A stretch of DNA of 64,000 nt from an uncultured Flavobacteriales bacterium (GCA_913051935.1 CAJXCU010000002.1:16996-80995); one strand, 5' to 3'. Numbered from the stretch's first letter, positions 52,397 to 62,438 are shown. The notes: generated by a model from the letters alone, not told the origin. Numbers and translations are program-made.

Positions 52397-53527
52397 ATGA
52401 AAAATTTATTGTTTGTTTGCTCGCTAATAATTGTGCTATTTGCATGTGGTGGTGAAGCGGAAACAGCGGTAGAAAGTGTTGATTCTTTTGGTGTAGTTCC
52501 GGATGAATCTTATGCTGAATCAAGAACACGTTTAAATAAAATTCTTGAAGCATCCCCAGATAGTACTGCGGTCTTATTAGAAAGTGCTAGTCTAGCCTTA
52601 GAAAACTATGACTATGCGCTTGCTTATTCAAACGCTGCTCGTGCATTTCGACTTGATAGCTCAAGTAATCGTGCGAGAATGATGTATGCCCTGTCGATTA
52701 TTAATCAAGGAAATAGAACGGTTTCGGATATCAGCAGAGCACAAAGTTATTTGCAAACGGTTGTCCAAAATGAGGCCCAAAATGCAAAGGCTATGGTCGG
52801 TCTTGCTAATACTTATGCCTTACAGCAAGATTTTGATGAAGCCAGAATCTGGATCAATAAAGCACTTCAACAAGCTCCAAAATTTTTCGACGCACATGTA
52901 TTAAAAGGGAGTATGTATAAAGTTTTGTCTGCTGCGTTGAATGGGGAGGATGGATCTCAAAAGCTCTCTCAAGTATATATGGATTCTGCAATAAACACCT
53001 ACGCACGCGTGAGTCAATATTACCCGGATAGGCCAGAAATTTATATTGAATTGGGGATTTTATTTCAGCAGAGGAACAATTCACGTTGTGTTGATCATTT
53101 TCTCTCAGCTGTTCAATTAGAACCGAAGAACATTGATTATAAATATGCTTTGGCTTATGCTTATGGATTATTTGGTAAAGAGCGATTGGCAATGCAAGTT
53201 TATAAGGAGATGCAAGAGCTTGACTCTTTATACAGTGAAGCATATTGTCAGATGGGTCAGATTTATCAGAAAAAATATGGTGAGTTAGACAGTGCTTTGA
53301 ACATGTATCGGGAAGTTGTTTCCATTGACCCCAGTCACATAGATGCATATGTCAACATGGGTGTCATTTATGCCGAAAAAAAGGCATATACGAGAGCATT
53401 GAAGAGCTATGCTAAGGCACTTTCAATTTTACCTGAAGATAGAGGGCCTTTTATGTCACTTAGTACCTTTGTTGAAAACCAAAATTTAGCGAGGGAATAC
53501 GCAGCTGAAATCAAAGGTAAATTGTGA
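52397..53527 (+). CDS. TPR-repeat lipoprotein (376 aa)
   Basis: The protein has a lipoprotein signal with lipobox VLFAC and the lipidated Cys at 17, followed by GGE, and then at least five tetratricopeptide hairpins (for example AMVGLANTYALQQDFDEARIW, DAYVNMGVIYAEKKAYTRALKSYAKAL). It is an envelope-anchored protein-interaction module. A one-mismatch leaderless promoter precedes it. The next gene begins inside its stop (GTGA), so the two are coupled. Confidence 0.85.
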   Translation: MKNLLFVCSLIIVLFACGGEAETAVESVDSFGVVPDESYAESRTRLNKILEASPDSTAVLLESASLALENYDYALAYSNAARAFRLDSSSNRARMMYALSIINQGNRTVSDISRAQSYLQTVVQNEAQNAKAMVGLANTYALQQDFDEARIWINKALQQAPKFFDAHVLKGSMYKVLSAALNGEDGSQKLSQVYMDSAINTYARVSQYYPDRPEIYIELGILFQQRNNSRCVDHFLSAVQLEPKNIDYKYALAYAYGLFGKERLAMQVYKEMQELDSLYSEAYCQMGQIYQKKYGELDSALNMYREVVSIDPSHIDAYVNMGVIYAEKKAYTRALKSYAKALSILPEDRGPFMSLSTFVENQNLAREYAAEIKGKL

Positions 53528-54099
53528 AAAAAGTCGAAATAATCAGCGCCATTCTTGGCGATGCTATGCTTCCTTTGGTAGGATTTTTATTTTGGGATTG
53601 GGGGTTTTATTTTATTGCTCTATTCTTTCTTTTTGATTTGGTAATTAGGACACTTTTTTTGAACAAAAAATTAGCACTTTTACCTTCAATTATTTTTCCC
53701 AAAGGATTTTTTGTAAAAAGTGTAGCCTTGGCTGGCTTAGAAATAGCGCTCTTACACTTTCTGTCTTATGTTAGTCTAAAACCAATAATTTTTACGGACG
53801 AAATATGGGCATTTTTGAGTTATCAAGAGCTGGGAATTGCACAAGGCTTTTTGTTGCTTCCATTACTTTTTTTTAATGAGGTAATCCGTCTTCGGAATGA
53901 GAAAAAAGTGGGGACTCCTCAGAACGTACGTTTTGAAATTTTGAAAAATAGTCAGCTTGTCGGATTGGTTAGAATTGTGTTTTGGTCGATTCTAATATTT
54001 GGGTCATGCCTTTTTTCAGTATCCGAGACTGCTCTTGTTGTACTTCTGATTTTAATGCTTTTTGTACAGCCTTTTTGGATCTACAGAAATATGGCATGA
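53524..54099 (+). CDS. Polytopic membrane protein of unknown function (191 aa)
   Basis: The protein has five or six hydrophobic segments (about 5-22, 25-42, 67-84, 98-118, 138-158, 162-185) with short loops. No motif or family is recognised. It starts at GTG overlapping the stop of the TPR lipoprotein, which suggests joint expression. Topology and size are similar to small uncharacterised membrane proteins of the DUF6498 kind, but I cannot confirm this. Confidence 0.68.
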   Translation: MKKVEIISAILGDAMLPLVGFLFWDWGFYFIALFFLFDLVIRTLFLNKKLALLPSIIFPKGFFVKSVALAGLEIALLHFLSYVSLKPIIFTDEIWAFLSYQELGIAQGFLLLPLLFFNEVIRLRNEKKVGTPQNVRFEILKNSQLVGLVRIVFWSILIFGSCLFSVSETALVVLLILMLFVQPFWIYRNMA

Positions 54100-54136
54100 A
54101 GCGATTGTATTTCGAAGCTTAATTTAAATTTTACCT

Positions 54137-54144
54137 TATTTTTG
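54137..54144 (+). promoter_or_regulatory. -7 box TATTTTTG for the carboxyltransferase gene
   Basis: This exact TAnnTTTG match lies 17 nt before the ATG at 54162, in the 62-bp intergenic gap. Confidence 0.35.
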
Positions 54145-54161
54145 TTAACCTATATTGACAT

Positions 54162-55703
54162 ATGGATAAAAATAACGAGTTACATAAAAAAAGAAGTAAA
54201 TCCTATGAGGGAGGAGGTGCAGAACGTCTTCAACGTCAACATCAACAGGGAAAGTTAAGTGCAAGAGAACGTATTGCTGTTCTTATGGATGAATCTAGCT
54301 TCCACGAAATAGGCGGATTCGTCGAGCATCGGGCAACAGCCTTTGGTCTTGATAAGCAGAAAATACCTGGAGACGGTGTTGTTTCAGGATATGGAACAAT
54401 ACATGGAAGGTTGGTCTATGTGTTCTCGCAGGACTTCACGGTTCTCGGGGGTTCTCTTTCAGAAACCCATGCTGCAAAAATTTGTAGAATAATGGATATG
54501 GCCCTCAAAAATGGAGCCCCGCTTATCGGACTTAATGATTCTGGTGGAGCTAGGATACAAGAGGGAGTGGTGTCCCTTGCAGGATATGCAGATATTTTCT
54601 ACAGAAATACCAGAGCTTCAGGTGTAATACCTCAGCTTTCTGTAATTATGGGACCTTGTGCAGGTGGTGCGGTATACTCTCCAGCTTTAACAGATTTTGT
54701 TTTCATGGTTGAGGACACCTCGTACATGTTTGTAACAGGACCAAATGTGGTCAAAACAGTTACCCATGAAGAAGTATCCTCTGAAGACCTCGGTGGTGCA
54801 AAGACGCACGCGGAAAAGTCAGGAGTGAACCACTTTACCTCGGGCAATGATGTAGAGTGTCTTAAAAACGTTAGAGATTTGATGAGCTACCTTCCTCAAA
54901 ATGCTGAAGAGGAGGCTCCTTACCCAAGTACTTATTCTTTTAATGCTAAAAAAGAAGCAGCAATCGCTGAAATACTGCCTGATAATTCAAGTATACCTTA
55001 TGACATTAGAAAAGTAATCGATTGTGTTATTGATGATGATTCTTTTCGCGAGGTACACAAGGACTTTGCAACAAATATAGTGGTTGGATTTGCACGTATT
55101 GAGGGACGAACCATAGGCGTCGTTGCCAATCAACCTGCATCTCTTGCTGGAGTTTTGGATATCGATTCGTCTCGAAAAGGGGCTCGGTTTGTGCGATTTT
55201 GTGATTCGTTTAATATTCCTTTACTCGTATTTGAGGATGTTCCAGGTTTTCTACCAGGAACCGATCAAGAATGGAGAGGGATTATTACGCATGGAGCCAA
55301 ATTATTATACGCTTTTTCTGAGGCCACTGTTCCAAGAATTACGGTAATAACTCGTAAGGCCTATGGAGGAGCTTTTGATGTGATGAATTCAAAAAGCATC
55401 GGTTCTGATCTGAATTTTGCCTGGCCAAGCGCTGAAATTGCTGTCATGGGTGCGAAAGGAGCCGCTGAGATCATATTTAAAAGGGAAATTGCAAATAGTG
55501 ATGACCCACAAAAAAAATGGCTTGAAAAGGAAGCTGAGTACGCGGAGCTTTTTGCGAACCCTTACAGGGCAGCTGAGAGAGGCATAGTTGATGAGGTTAT
55601 TTTCCCAAGTGAAACTAGAGGTAGAGTGATCTCAGGATTTAAAATGCTTGAAAATAAAAATGAGTCATTGCCCCGAAAAAAACATGGAAATATACCTTTA
55701 TAA
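54162..55703 (+). CDS. Acyl-CoA carboxylase carboxyltransferase (propionyl/methylmalonyl-CoA type)
   Basis: The 513-residue protein has the two crotonase-like carboxyltransferase domains. The first contains [15 protein letters not shown] and [14 protein letters not shown]; the second contains [29 protein letters not shown] and [15 protein letters not shown]. It transfers CO2 from carboxybiotin to propionyl- or acetyl-CoA; the aspartate in [10 protein letters not shown] is the form associated with propionyl-CoA specificity. A matching biotin carrier is encoded at 40840-41310, and biotin carboxylase is not in the window. Confidence 0.94.
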   Translation: MDKNNELHKKRSKSYEGGGAERLQRQHQQGKLSARERIAVLMDESSFHEIGGFVEHRATAFGLDKQKIPGDGVVSGYGTIHGRLVYVFSQDFTVLGGSLSETHAAKICRIMDMALKNGAPLIGLNDSGGARIQEGVVSLAGYADIFYRNTRASGVIPQLSVIMGPCAGGAVYSPALTDFVFMVEDTSYMFVTGPNVVKTVTHEEVSSEDLGGAKTHAEKSGVNHFTSGNDVECLKNVRDLMSYLPQNAEEEAPYPSTYSFNAKKEAAIAEILPDNSSIPYDIRKVIDCVIDDDSFREVHKDFATNIVVGFARIEGRTIGVVANQPASLAGVLDIDSSRKGARFVRFCDSFNIPLLVFEDVPGFLPGTDQEWRGIITHGAKLLYAFSEATVPRITVITRKAYGGAFDVMNSKSIGSDLNFAWPSAEIAVMGAKGAAEIIFKREIANSDDPQKKWLEKEAEYAELFANPYRAAERGIVDEVIFPSETRGRVISGFKMLENKNESLPRKKHGNIPL

Positions 55704-55712
55704 TTATAGTAA

Positions 55713-56693
55713 ATGAAAGATTTAATTCACGCTTTTCCCGATAATATAAAAGAAGCAATTGCTATTGCTGAAGCCTCAGAATTGAGGAAACCAACGAATA
55801 AGATTCAAAACATTATGATGTGCGGTCTCGGGGGATCAGGTATTGGTGCGAAAATGGTTGCCAATTGGCTTCAAGATGAATTAATGGTACCCGTATCATT
55901 GGTCAACGATTATACATTACCGGGTTGTGTTAATCAAAACACATTAGTCATTGGTTCTAGTTATTCAGGAAATACTGAAGAAACTACAATTGCAATCGAA
56001 GAAGCGAGGACAAGAGGTTGTCATATCATTGGAATATGCAGTGGTGGAAGGTTGGAGGAGTTTTGTAAGAAGTATGGATATGATTGTATTATCGTGCCTG
56101 GAGGTAACCCACCGAGAAGTGCACTTGCTTATTCTTTGATTCAGTTGTTACATATATTTAATAAGCTAGGTTTTGTTTCTGACCACAAAGGCGAAATGCT
56201 AAGGGCAGGATCGTATATTGAGTCAAACCAGGAAGAAATACATGCTTTGGCAAAAGAAATGGCTGAACATCTATTCGGAAAGGTCGGGGTATATTATGCC
56301 GAAACCAAATATGAGGGTGTGATTGTTCGCGCGCGACAGCAGTTTAATGAGAATTCAAAATATTTAGGGTGGCACCATGTTATTCCTGAAATGAATCACA
56401 ACGAGCTCGTGGGATGGACTGGTGGTGATGAGAGATTTGCACCAATATTTTTTAACACCGGTGATTTGCATCCGAGAAATCATAAGAGGTTTGAAATTTC
56501 TAAGGCGGCCATCGAGAAGAAATGTGGAAAAGTATTAGATGTTTCAGCCAAAGGAGATTCGTTTATTGAGCGGTCTATTTACCTCATAAATATTGTTGAT
56601 TGGGCCTCCTATTACTTGTGTGAAATGAATGGAGCTGATATTATTGATATAGAAATAATTGATTATTTGAAGGGGGAATTGTCGAAGTTTTAA
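55713..56693 (+). CDS. Bifunctional phosphoglucose/phosphomannose isomerase-type SIS protein
   Basis: The 326-residue protein has two SIS domains. The first has MCGLGGSGIGAKM (36-48) and the phosphate-binding SSYSGNTEE (82-90). The second has EMNHNELVGW, typical of archaeal/bacterial PGI-PMI proteins. It would interconvert fructose 6-phosphate with glucose 6-phosphate and mannose 6-phosphate. It starts 9 bp after the carboxyltransferase and its stop overlaps the lipB start (TAATG), so it is in the same operon. Confidence 0.9.
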   Translation: MKDLIHAFPDNIKEAIAIAEASELRKPTNKIQNIMMCGLGGSGIGAKMVANWLQDELMVPVSLVNDYTLPGCVNQNTLVIGSSYSGNTEETTIAIEEARTRGCHIIGICSGGRLEEFCKKYGYDCIIVPGGNPPRSALAYSLIQLLHIFNKLGFVSDHKGEMLRAGSYIESNQEEIHALAKEMAEHLFGKVGVYYAETKYEGVIVRARQQFNENSKYLGWHHVIPEMNHNELVGWTGGDERFAPIFFNTGDLHPRNHKRFEISKAAIEKKCGKVLDVSAKGDSFIERSIYLINIVDWASYYLCEMNGADIIDIEIIDYLKGELSKF

Positions 56694-57391
56694 TGATGAA
56701 ACCCAGAGTTTTCGTTCACGACATTGGCCTTATTGATTATCAAGAAGGATGGGATTATCAAGAGAAGTTGTTCAAGCAATCGATTGATCACAAGATAGCT
56801 GTTCGCAAGGGAGAATCTAGTGGCCCAACAACCAACCATTTATTGTTTTGTGAGCACCCCCATGTTTATACTTTAGGAAAGAGTGGTAAAAATGAACACC
56901 TATTGCTAGATAAAACTCAGCTCGCTGAAAAAAAGGCAACATTTTATAAAATTAATCGAGGTGGAGATATTACCTATCACGGTCCAGGACAACTGGTCGT
57001 ATATCCAATATTGGATTTAGAGCATTTTTTTACGGATATTCACCAATATATGAGATTTCTCGAAGAGGCGGTCATCAAGACGATTGCTGTTTATGGTATA
57101 AAAGGTGAAAGGCTTGACGGTATGACTGGTGTTTGGCTTGAACCTGGAACATCGAATGAACGAAAAATATGTGCTTTGGGTGTCAAGGCGTCTCGTTGGG
57201 TTACAATGCATGGTATAGGCTTCAATGTAAATACGAATCTGGACTACTTTTCGAATATTGTTCCTTGCGGAATAGAAGATAAAGCGGTAACTTCCATGCA
57301 AGAGGAGCTCGGTTCTCCACTTGATCTTAATGAGGTTCAATCCATTTTGCTTCAGGAGCTAAAAGATTTATTTGGTTTTAGAGTGCTCTAA
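56693..57391 (+). CDS. lipB: Octanoyl-[acyl carrier protein]:protein N-octanoyltransferase LipB
   Basis: The 232-residue enzyme transfers octanoyl from ACP to lipoyl domains, the first step of lipoate biosynthesis. It has HPHVYTLGKSG, RGGDITYHGPGQ (89-100), the lysine K158 in KICALGVKAS and the acyl-accepting cysteine C192 in IVPCGIEDK. Length is normal. It begins at an ATG sharing the stop of the isomerase gene (a second ATG follows directly). lipA is not in the window. Confidence 0.95.
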   Translation: MMKPRVFVHDIGLIDYQEGWDYQEKLFKQSIDHKIAVRKGESSGPTTNHLLFCEHPHVYTLGKSGKNEHLLLDKTQLAEKKATFYKINRGGDITYHGPGQLVVYPILDLEHFFTDIHQYMRFLEEAVIKTIAVYGIKGERLDGMTGVWLEPGTSNERKICALGVKASRWVTMHGIGFNVNTNLDYFSNIVPCGIEDKAVTSMQEELGSPLDLNEVQSILLQELKDLFGFRVL

Positions 57392-57408
57392 TTAATGAGT
57401 TTATAAAG

Positions 57409-58641
57409 ATGAAAAGACTTATAAAGTATGCTTGCTACATCCTACTAACTCTGGTTTTGTGTGTGAATATTTTTATACTGTTATCTAGCCGATTTTATTT
57501 ATACTCTGGAATTAGTAAAACGTATTTAATTGGTAAAACTGGTCCAGGGATTTATGATTTGGATGTTTTTCCCGTCAATACAATTGAAAAATCAACTGAA
57601 CCAAATAAAATTAAGGTGAAGTTAGGAGATAATGTCGTGCTCACTGAAAGTGAAGAGGCATACCTAGGCAGCATTGATACCAGGGCATTATTGATTTTTG
57701 AGAATGACACCTTGTTGCATGAGCAGTATTGGGGCGACCATTCAGAGAGTCAAGTGTCGAACTCTTTTTCCGCCTCAAAAACGGTTATAGGATTGCTTAT
57801 TGGTATAGCCATCGAGGAGGGGAAGATTCCAAGCGTTGATGAGCCCGTTTCCACGTATTTGCCAGAGTTTCTAACCAATGGACGTGATATTTTGACAATA
57901 CGACACCTTCTTTTAATGTCGGCTGGTTTTGACTGGGAGGAGAGCGGGAAGAATCCACTATCTGAGGCAGCCGAGGGCTATTATGGTTCAGACCTATATG
58001 GCTTAGTGACTCGTTTAAAAATGGTTGAAGAACCTGGTAAGCGGTTTCATTACCAAAGTGGAAATTCACAGATATTAGGTTTTATATTAGAGAAGGCTAC
58101 TGGACTTACGCTCACTGATTATATGCATGCCAAATTATGGGAGCCAATAGGTGCGGGTAGCAATGCTTATTGGAGTCTTGACAGGGAAGATGGCGATGAA
58201 AAAGCTTTCTGTTGTTTGTATGCTTCGGCTCGGGATTTTGCCCTCCTTGGTCAGTTAGTTTTGCATGATGGAAAGCTAAATGGTGAGCAAATTATTTCTA
58301 ACTCCTTCTTGAAAGAAATGGTAAAAACACCAAAATTGAAGACAGATGATGATGTATTTAATATGCGTTATGGCTGGCATATTTGGGTCTATAAAAACCA
58401 AGGAAATCCTGTTCATTATTTTCGCGGACTCAAGGGGCAATATGTCATTGTAATTCCTGCTCAAAACCGAGTCATTGTCCGTTTAGGAGAAAGGCGAGGA
58501 GCCCACTATAAAATTCCTTCAGCCCATGTCAGCGATAGTTCTTTTAGGGCACAAAATGATGAAAAATTAGGCCACACTGTTGATTTATTCGAGTATTTAA
58601 AGATTGCAGACCGAGTTGTTGCAGAACGCATGCAGAAATGA
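57409..58641 (+). CDS. Membrane-anchored serine hydrolase of the beta-lactamase/NylB family (paralogue A)
   Basis: The 410-residue protein has an N-terminal membrane helix (about 8-26) and a beta-lactamase-fold domain with the SxxK nucleophile S121-A-S-K124 and the second Tyr-containing motif in FHYQSGNSQ. HLLLMSAGFDWEESG matches 6-aminohexanoate-dimer hydrolase/esterase relatives. It is probably a periplasmic esterase or peptidase, not a resistance enzyme. A paralogue sits on the opposite strand at 59056-60168, sharing EKAFCC[LI][YS]AS. The next gene starts within its stop (ATGA). Confidence 0.87.
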   Translation: MKRLIKYACYILLTLVLCVNIFILLSSRFYLYSGISKTYLIGKTGPGIYDLDVFPVNTIEKSTEPNKIKVKLGDNVVLTESEEAYLGSIDTRALLIFENDTLLHEQYWGDHSESQVSNSFSASKTVIGLLIGIAIEEGKIPSVDEPVSTYLPEFLTNGRDILTIRHLLLMSAGFDWEESGKNPLSEAAEGYYGSDLYGLVTRLKMVEEPGKRFHYQSGNSQILGFILEKATGLTLTDYMHAKLWEPIGAGSNAYWSLDREDGDEKAFCCLYASARDFALLGQLVLHDGKLNGEQIISNSFLKEMVKTPKLKTDDDVFNMRYGWHIWVYKNQGNPVHYFRGLKGQYVIVIPAQNRVIVRLGERRGAHYKIPSAHVSDSSFRAQNDEKLGHTVDLFEYLKIADRVVAERMQK

Positions 58642-59045
58642 AAGAAAGTATCAAAGGTCCGAAAGTTGAAAATGTTGCTGTTGCGATTGTTCAGTCTGTT
58701 GTTGAAGGTGAATTGAGTTATTATGCTTATTTGCTCAGCAATAGAGATGATATTATGGAAGGTATCATTATCGCAAGTACGGGTTATGGAGAAAATACGC
58801 AAACAGGGGAAACCATAAGGACCTCTACGCTGCGCCATACAATAGAAGTTCTTTTGCCAAATGAAGCAGCTAAAATTGAACCGATCATGCCAGAATTATT
58901 CGGCTTATCCAACGAGTATTGGGTGAGTTTTTGGGTTGATGGTGTCATGTATGACAAACGTTTTGTATTTCCCGCCGAATCAATTTTAGAATCCAATATG
59001 AGCCTGATTACCCCTTTGGGCCTTCCGGGTATTATCATAAAATAA
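58638..59045 (+). CDS. Conserved hypothetical protein (135 aa)
   Basis: This is a small soluble protein without signal or membrane segment, with a regular beta-alpha mix (VENVAVAIVQSVVEGELSYYAYLLSN, IIASTGYGENTQTG, YWVSFWVDGVMYDKRFVF). It looks like a compact beta-rich domain and is likely conserved in Bacteroidota, but I do not recognise a function. It is translationally coupled to the upstream serine hydrolase and converges on the second hydrolase gene with a 10-bp gap. Confidence 0.72.
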   Translation: MKESIKGPKVENVAVAIVQSVVEGELSYYAYLLSNRDDIMEGIIIASTGYGENTQTGETIRTSTLRHTIEVLLPNEAAKIEPIMPELFGLSNEYWVSFWVDGVMYDKRFVFPAESILESNMSLITPLGLPGIIIK

Positions 59046-59055
59046 AGTGTATTGT

Positions 59056-60168
59056 TTAGAGTTGATCAGCGATTTGTCTAAAGACATTCCACCAATTAAC
59101 GCGTTCGGCGTCAAGTTCGTTTTCACGGTCATTATTGAGAACAATAATGATTCCTTTTTCGGGATATATATAAAGGTGCTGCTTGTACAAACCAATGGCC
59201 ATAAAGTCGCCATATTTTTTAAGCCCTATATGCCATGAATAATTAAAGTTAAAACTGCTTCCATCGCTTGTGTCTCTTCTTATCGATTGATTAAACCAAT
59301 ATTCACTTAGAATTCTTTTATCATCCCATAATCCACCGTTTAAGTAAAGCCTTCCGAATTTTGCATAGTCTAATGTGCTTGCTGAGATACAACAGAACGC
59401 TTTTTCGACTCCTTTTTTATCTGTCGACCATCGTATTTCGTTACTTATTCCTATTGGATGCCAAAGTCGTTCTTTGGCGTACTCGCTTATACTTTTTCCT
59501 ACAGCTTTTGATAATATGAGTCCTAGTATTTGTGTATTAACATTTAGGTACTCCTGCCTTTCGCCAGGAGCACATTTAAAACGCACCTTTTTTATTTCTT
59601 TTTGGATATCCTTTCCATAGTACATTCGTCCATCCATAGCCAACGAACTTTGTATTCCTGAGGTATGGTCTAGGAGGTGTTTTATTGTAAGGGCAGCCGA
59701 ATTTTTATTTTGAATTAATTCAGGTAAATATGCTTTGACATATTGGTCCTCACTTTCGAGGAAACCATCATCTATAGCCATCCCGATAAGACAGGAAACG
59801 ACGGATTTTGACATTGAGTAAGAGCTATGTAATTCGTTTGACTGTTCGTTGTTTTTATAATTAAAGAGAATGGTGTCATTTTTAATAATTATGAGCTCTC
59901 TTACCTCGTGGCTAGCACATAGATCTTCAATGGGTTTGGATTCGGGAAGGTCACTTGTCCAATCGTTGACCTGTATCAAAAGATTGTTTGACAGTTTGTC
60001 AAATTTAAAATTAGTTTTTTTGGGATAGATTACATTTCGGTTAAATCGGTAGGCGTCATTCTGGTCGGGGTGCCCAAGAAATATACTTTTAAAGGGAACA
60101 CAGGATGTTATACAGATTAAAAGAATCGCAGCAAATGTAAACGGCTTAACAATAACTGGACTCTTCAA
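59056..60168 (-). CDS. Lipoprotein serine hydrolase of the beta-lactamase/NylB family (paralogue B)
   Basis: The 370-residue protein has a lipoprotein-type signal (lipobox ITSC, Cys23) and a beta-lactamase-fold domain with S118-M-S-K121 and the Tyr motif in EYLNVNTQ. Shared stretches EKAFCC, HLL-type DHTSG and FGRLYLNGG show that it is a paralogue of the 57409-58641 gene. It is expected in the envelope as esterase or peptidase; substrate unknown. It is 12 bp downstream of the SulP transporter gene, on the same strand, so it may be in its operon. Confidence 0.87.
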   Translation of the reverse strand: MKSPVIVKPFTFAAILLICITSCVPFKSIFLGHPDQNDAYRFNRNVIYPKKTNFKFDKLSNNLLIQVNDWTSDLPESKPIEDLCASHEVRELIIIKNDTILFNYKNNEQSNELHSSYSMSKSVVSCLIGMAIDDGFLESEDQYVKAYLPELIQNKNSAALTIKHLLDHTSGIQSSLAMDGRMYYGKDIQKEIKKVRFKCAPGERQEYLNVNTQILGLILSKAVGKSISEYAKERLWHPIGISNEIRWSTDKKGVEKAFCCISASTLDYAKFGRLYLNGGLWDDKRILSEYWFNQSIRRDTSDGSSFNFNYSWHIGLKKYGDFMAIGLYKQHLYIYPEKGIIIVLNNDRENELDAERVNWWNVFRQIADQL

Positions 60169-60180
60169 ACTTACTTAAGA

Positions 60181-62433
60181 TTAACCGTTTCCATGAAAGT
60201 CATTGAGAATATCAATAAGCTTTTCAATGTTTTTAATTTGCCGTTCAATTTCAGGAATACTTGTAACACCAACAGGGCAAACAACTAAAATTTTATCACC
60301 ATTACATTCTATTTGGTAAATAGGGTTATCGACTAAAAACTCCAATACCTCTGGCTTAAAATAAGCTCGTATTTCGGATTCATTCGCTCCCTTAAGGAAA
60401 TAGAATTTGGAAAATTCGGGATTTTCCTTAAAATCAATATCACCCATGGAACCAAAGACCCTCACTCGGTCAATAAATCGGTCAACAAATTCCTCTCTAC
60501 GTAGCACAAAAGTGGGGGCCTTGGAGGGTAAATCTGAAATTTGAACAGTACAATGGTAGACCTCTCGTGCAAGCATAGCACCTTCTGAAAATGTTACATC
60601 TGTAAGTTCCCATTCTGCTGCTCCCTCAAGATAGGATCCTTTGATTATATTTTCTTTATACTCAATGGGTCGCGAGTCGAAAAAATGAAAACTTTCTAGA
60701 TTTTTAAAGCTATTGTCTTGTCCTAGTGTGTAAGCCCATTTGTTTTCAGCCGCCAGCCACTTGAACTTATTCTGTCTTGGAGATGCCTTTTGGGCAACGG
60801 GTGCAATACTACTTTTGAGCGCAAATTTGTGTGGAGTTGAAGAGATATGTTTGTGAAGCCCCACAATCTCTACGCTTCCACCTGAAAGTTCGTGGTTTCG
60901 TTTGAAATCATCGATGGCTTCTTGAACAGTTAGGTCAATAATTTTGGCACCGGCAAAGTTTATTTTAAGGTTCGATTTATCTGGAACATCTTCCAGTTTT
61001 TTTAAAATTTTCAGGAGAGTCATGAAATTTGCAACCCCACGAATGCGAAGTTCTAAATTCCCAGTTGTTTTTTTGAATTCTATGTTTCCAGGTGAAAACA
61101 CATAAAGAAAAAACTGCGGAACGGATATTCGAGCAATAAGAATATGCGTGATTAAAGTAACGATAATACCTGCAATAAGACCAAACAAAAGATTATTATA
61201 CAATGTAAATAGGAGTGTTGAAACCATAAAAACCAATTGTTCAACCCCTTCTTTGTAGACGTCCTTAAATACCCTAGGTGAAGCAAGTTTAATTCCCGCA
61301 AAAACAAGAACCGCAGCCAATGCCGCTAGGGGGATCATGTTCATTATTGGCTGAAGCAGGACAATGAAGAAAAGCACAAGAAATCCATGGAAAAAGTTTG
61401 ACCATTTGGTCTTTGCATTGTTTTGAACATTTACTGTGCTTCTTACAATAACATTGAGAATCGGGAGCCCTCCAAGCATTCCTGACACCATTGTACTTGC
61501 TCCCAAGCCCATAAGATCCTTATTCAGGTTTGTTTTTCTTTTGTATGGATCTAGCTTATCTATTGCTTTTGCAGCGGCTAAACTTATAATAGATGAGATA
61601 ATAGTCATAGACAATACCACCAACCAAAATACGCCGGTATTGATGCGAGAAAAATCTGGGAATAAAAATACTTCTGTAAGGTCAGCCGGAATCGACATCA
61701 AATAGTTTGTAGGTTTCTCAAATGCAATACCCATCACCTCTACTTGATTTACATCTAAGTAGTTATATAGCAAAACAATGGAAACCGAAATAGCCACAAC
61801 CCAAACAGGTGCTGGTATAATATGAAAGACCTTGTAGCTTATTTTTGCATGGAAAAACAATAAAAAAATACCAATGACAGAAATGAGCGCAATGTAAGGG
61901 TTTGCGTTTGGTAATTGATCTACGAGATCTTTTAAAATACCAATGGCGTTTCCTGCATTTGAACTCGTCCCAATGGCAACATGCATTTGTTTGGCAAAAA
62001 TAATTACGCCAATCGCAGCTAAAATACCGTGAATCACTGATGATGGGAATATTTCTGCGATACGACCAAGTTTTAACAATCCAAGTATGACCTGTAAAAG
62101 ACCGGAAACGACAATCGCGGCTAGAACATAATTGAAGGCATGGCCACTTCCGTCATCTAAGGATACAATTGCTCCAAAAATTACAGTAATCATTCCCGCA
62201 GCAGGTCCATTTATTGTCAACCTACCACTCCTAAAAAAAGTTGTGACTAAGCCCGCAATTACGCATGAGAGCAGGCCGGATAGTGGCTGAACACCCGAGG
62301 CTATGGCAATAGCCATTGATAGCGGTAAAGCAACAAGTGCTACACTTAGAGATGCAATAACATCATTTCTCCAGTTTTCTTTGAATCCTAAAAAACCCTC
62401 CTTGGGAATATCTGCTTTGGTTGGACTATACAT
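60181..62433 (-). CDS. SulP-family inorganic anion transporter with STAS and extra C-terminal domain
   Basis: The 750-residue protein has a SulP membrane domain (about 1-435; VALVALPLSMAIAIASGVQPLSG, TINGPAAGMITVIFGAI and GLPILNVIVRSTVNVQNNAKTKWSN as markers) and a STAS domain (about 445-540). It likely transports bicarbonate, sulfate or another anion. Beyond the STAS domain it carries about 210 more residues (541-750) that are not part of normal SulP proteins. They contain a block FSKFYFLKGANESEIRAYF followed by GDKILVV. A one-mismatch leaderless promoter box precedes it. Confidence 0.9.
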   Translation of the reverse strand: MYSPTKADIPKEGFLGFKENWRNDVIASLSVALVALPLSMAIAIASGVQPLSGLLSCVIAGLVTTFFRSGRLTINGPAAGMITVIFGAIVSLDDGSGHAFNYVLAAIVVSGLLQVILGLLKLGRIAEIFPSSVIHGILAAIGVIIFAKQMHVAIGTSSNAGNAIGILKDLVDQLPNANPYIALISVIGIFLLFFHAKISYKVFHIIPAPVWVVAISVSIVLLYNYLDVNQVEVMGIAFEKPTNYLMSIPADLTEVFLFPDFSRINTGVFWLVVLSMTIISSIISLAAAKAIDKLDPYKRKTNLNKDLMGLGASTMVSGMLGGLPILNVIVRSTVNVQNNAKTKWSNFFHGFLVLFFIVLLQPIMNMIPLAALAAVLVFAGIKLASPRVFKDVYKEGVEQLVFMVSTLLFTLYNNLLFGLIAGIIVTLITHILIARISVPQFFLYVFSPGNIEFKKTTGNLELRIRGVANFMTLLKILKKLEDVPDKSNLKINFAGAKIIDLTVQEAIDDFKRNHELSGGSVEIVGLHKHISSTPHKFALKSSIAPVAQKASPRQNKFKWLAAENKWAYTLGQDNSFKNLESFHFFDSRPIEYKENIIKGSYLEGAAEWELTDVTFSEGAMLAREVYHCTVQISDLPSKAPTFVLRREEFVDRFIDRVRVFGSMGDIDFKENPEFSKFYFLKGANESEIRAYFKPEVLEFLVDNPIYQIECNGDKILVVCPVGVTSIPEIERQIKNIEKLIDILNDFHGNG

Positions 62434-62438
62434 GTATT

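Noticed and set aside
52854..53348. Open frame of 164 codons antisense to the TPR lipoprotein gene
   Set aside because: It mirrors the TPR coding frame, is rich in His and Cys from complementary codons, and has no start signal.
57409..60168. The two beta-lactamase-fold genes as antibiotic resistance genes
   Set aside because: Their motifs match the NylB/esterase type rather than class C beta-lactamases, so a resistance role is not supported.
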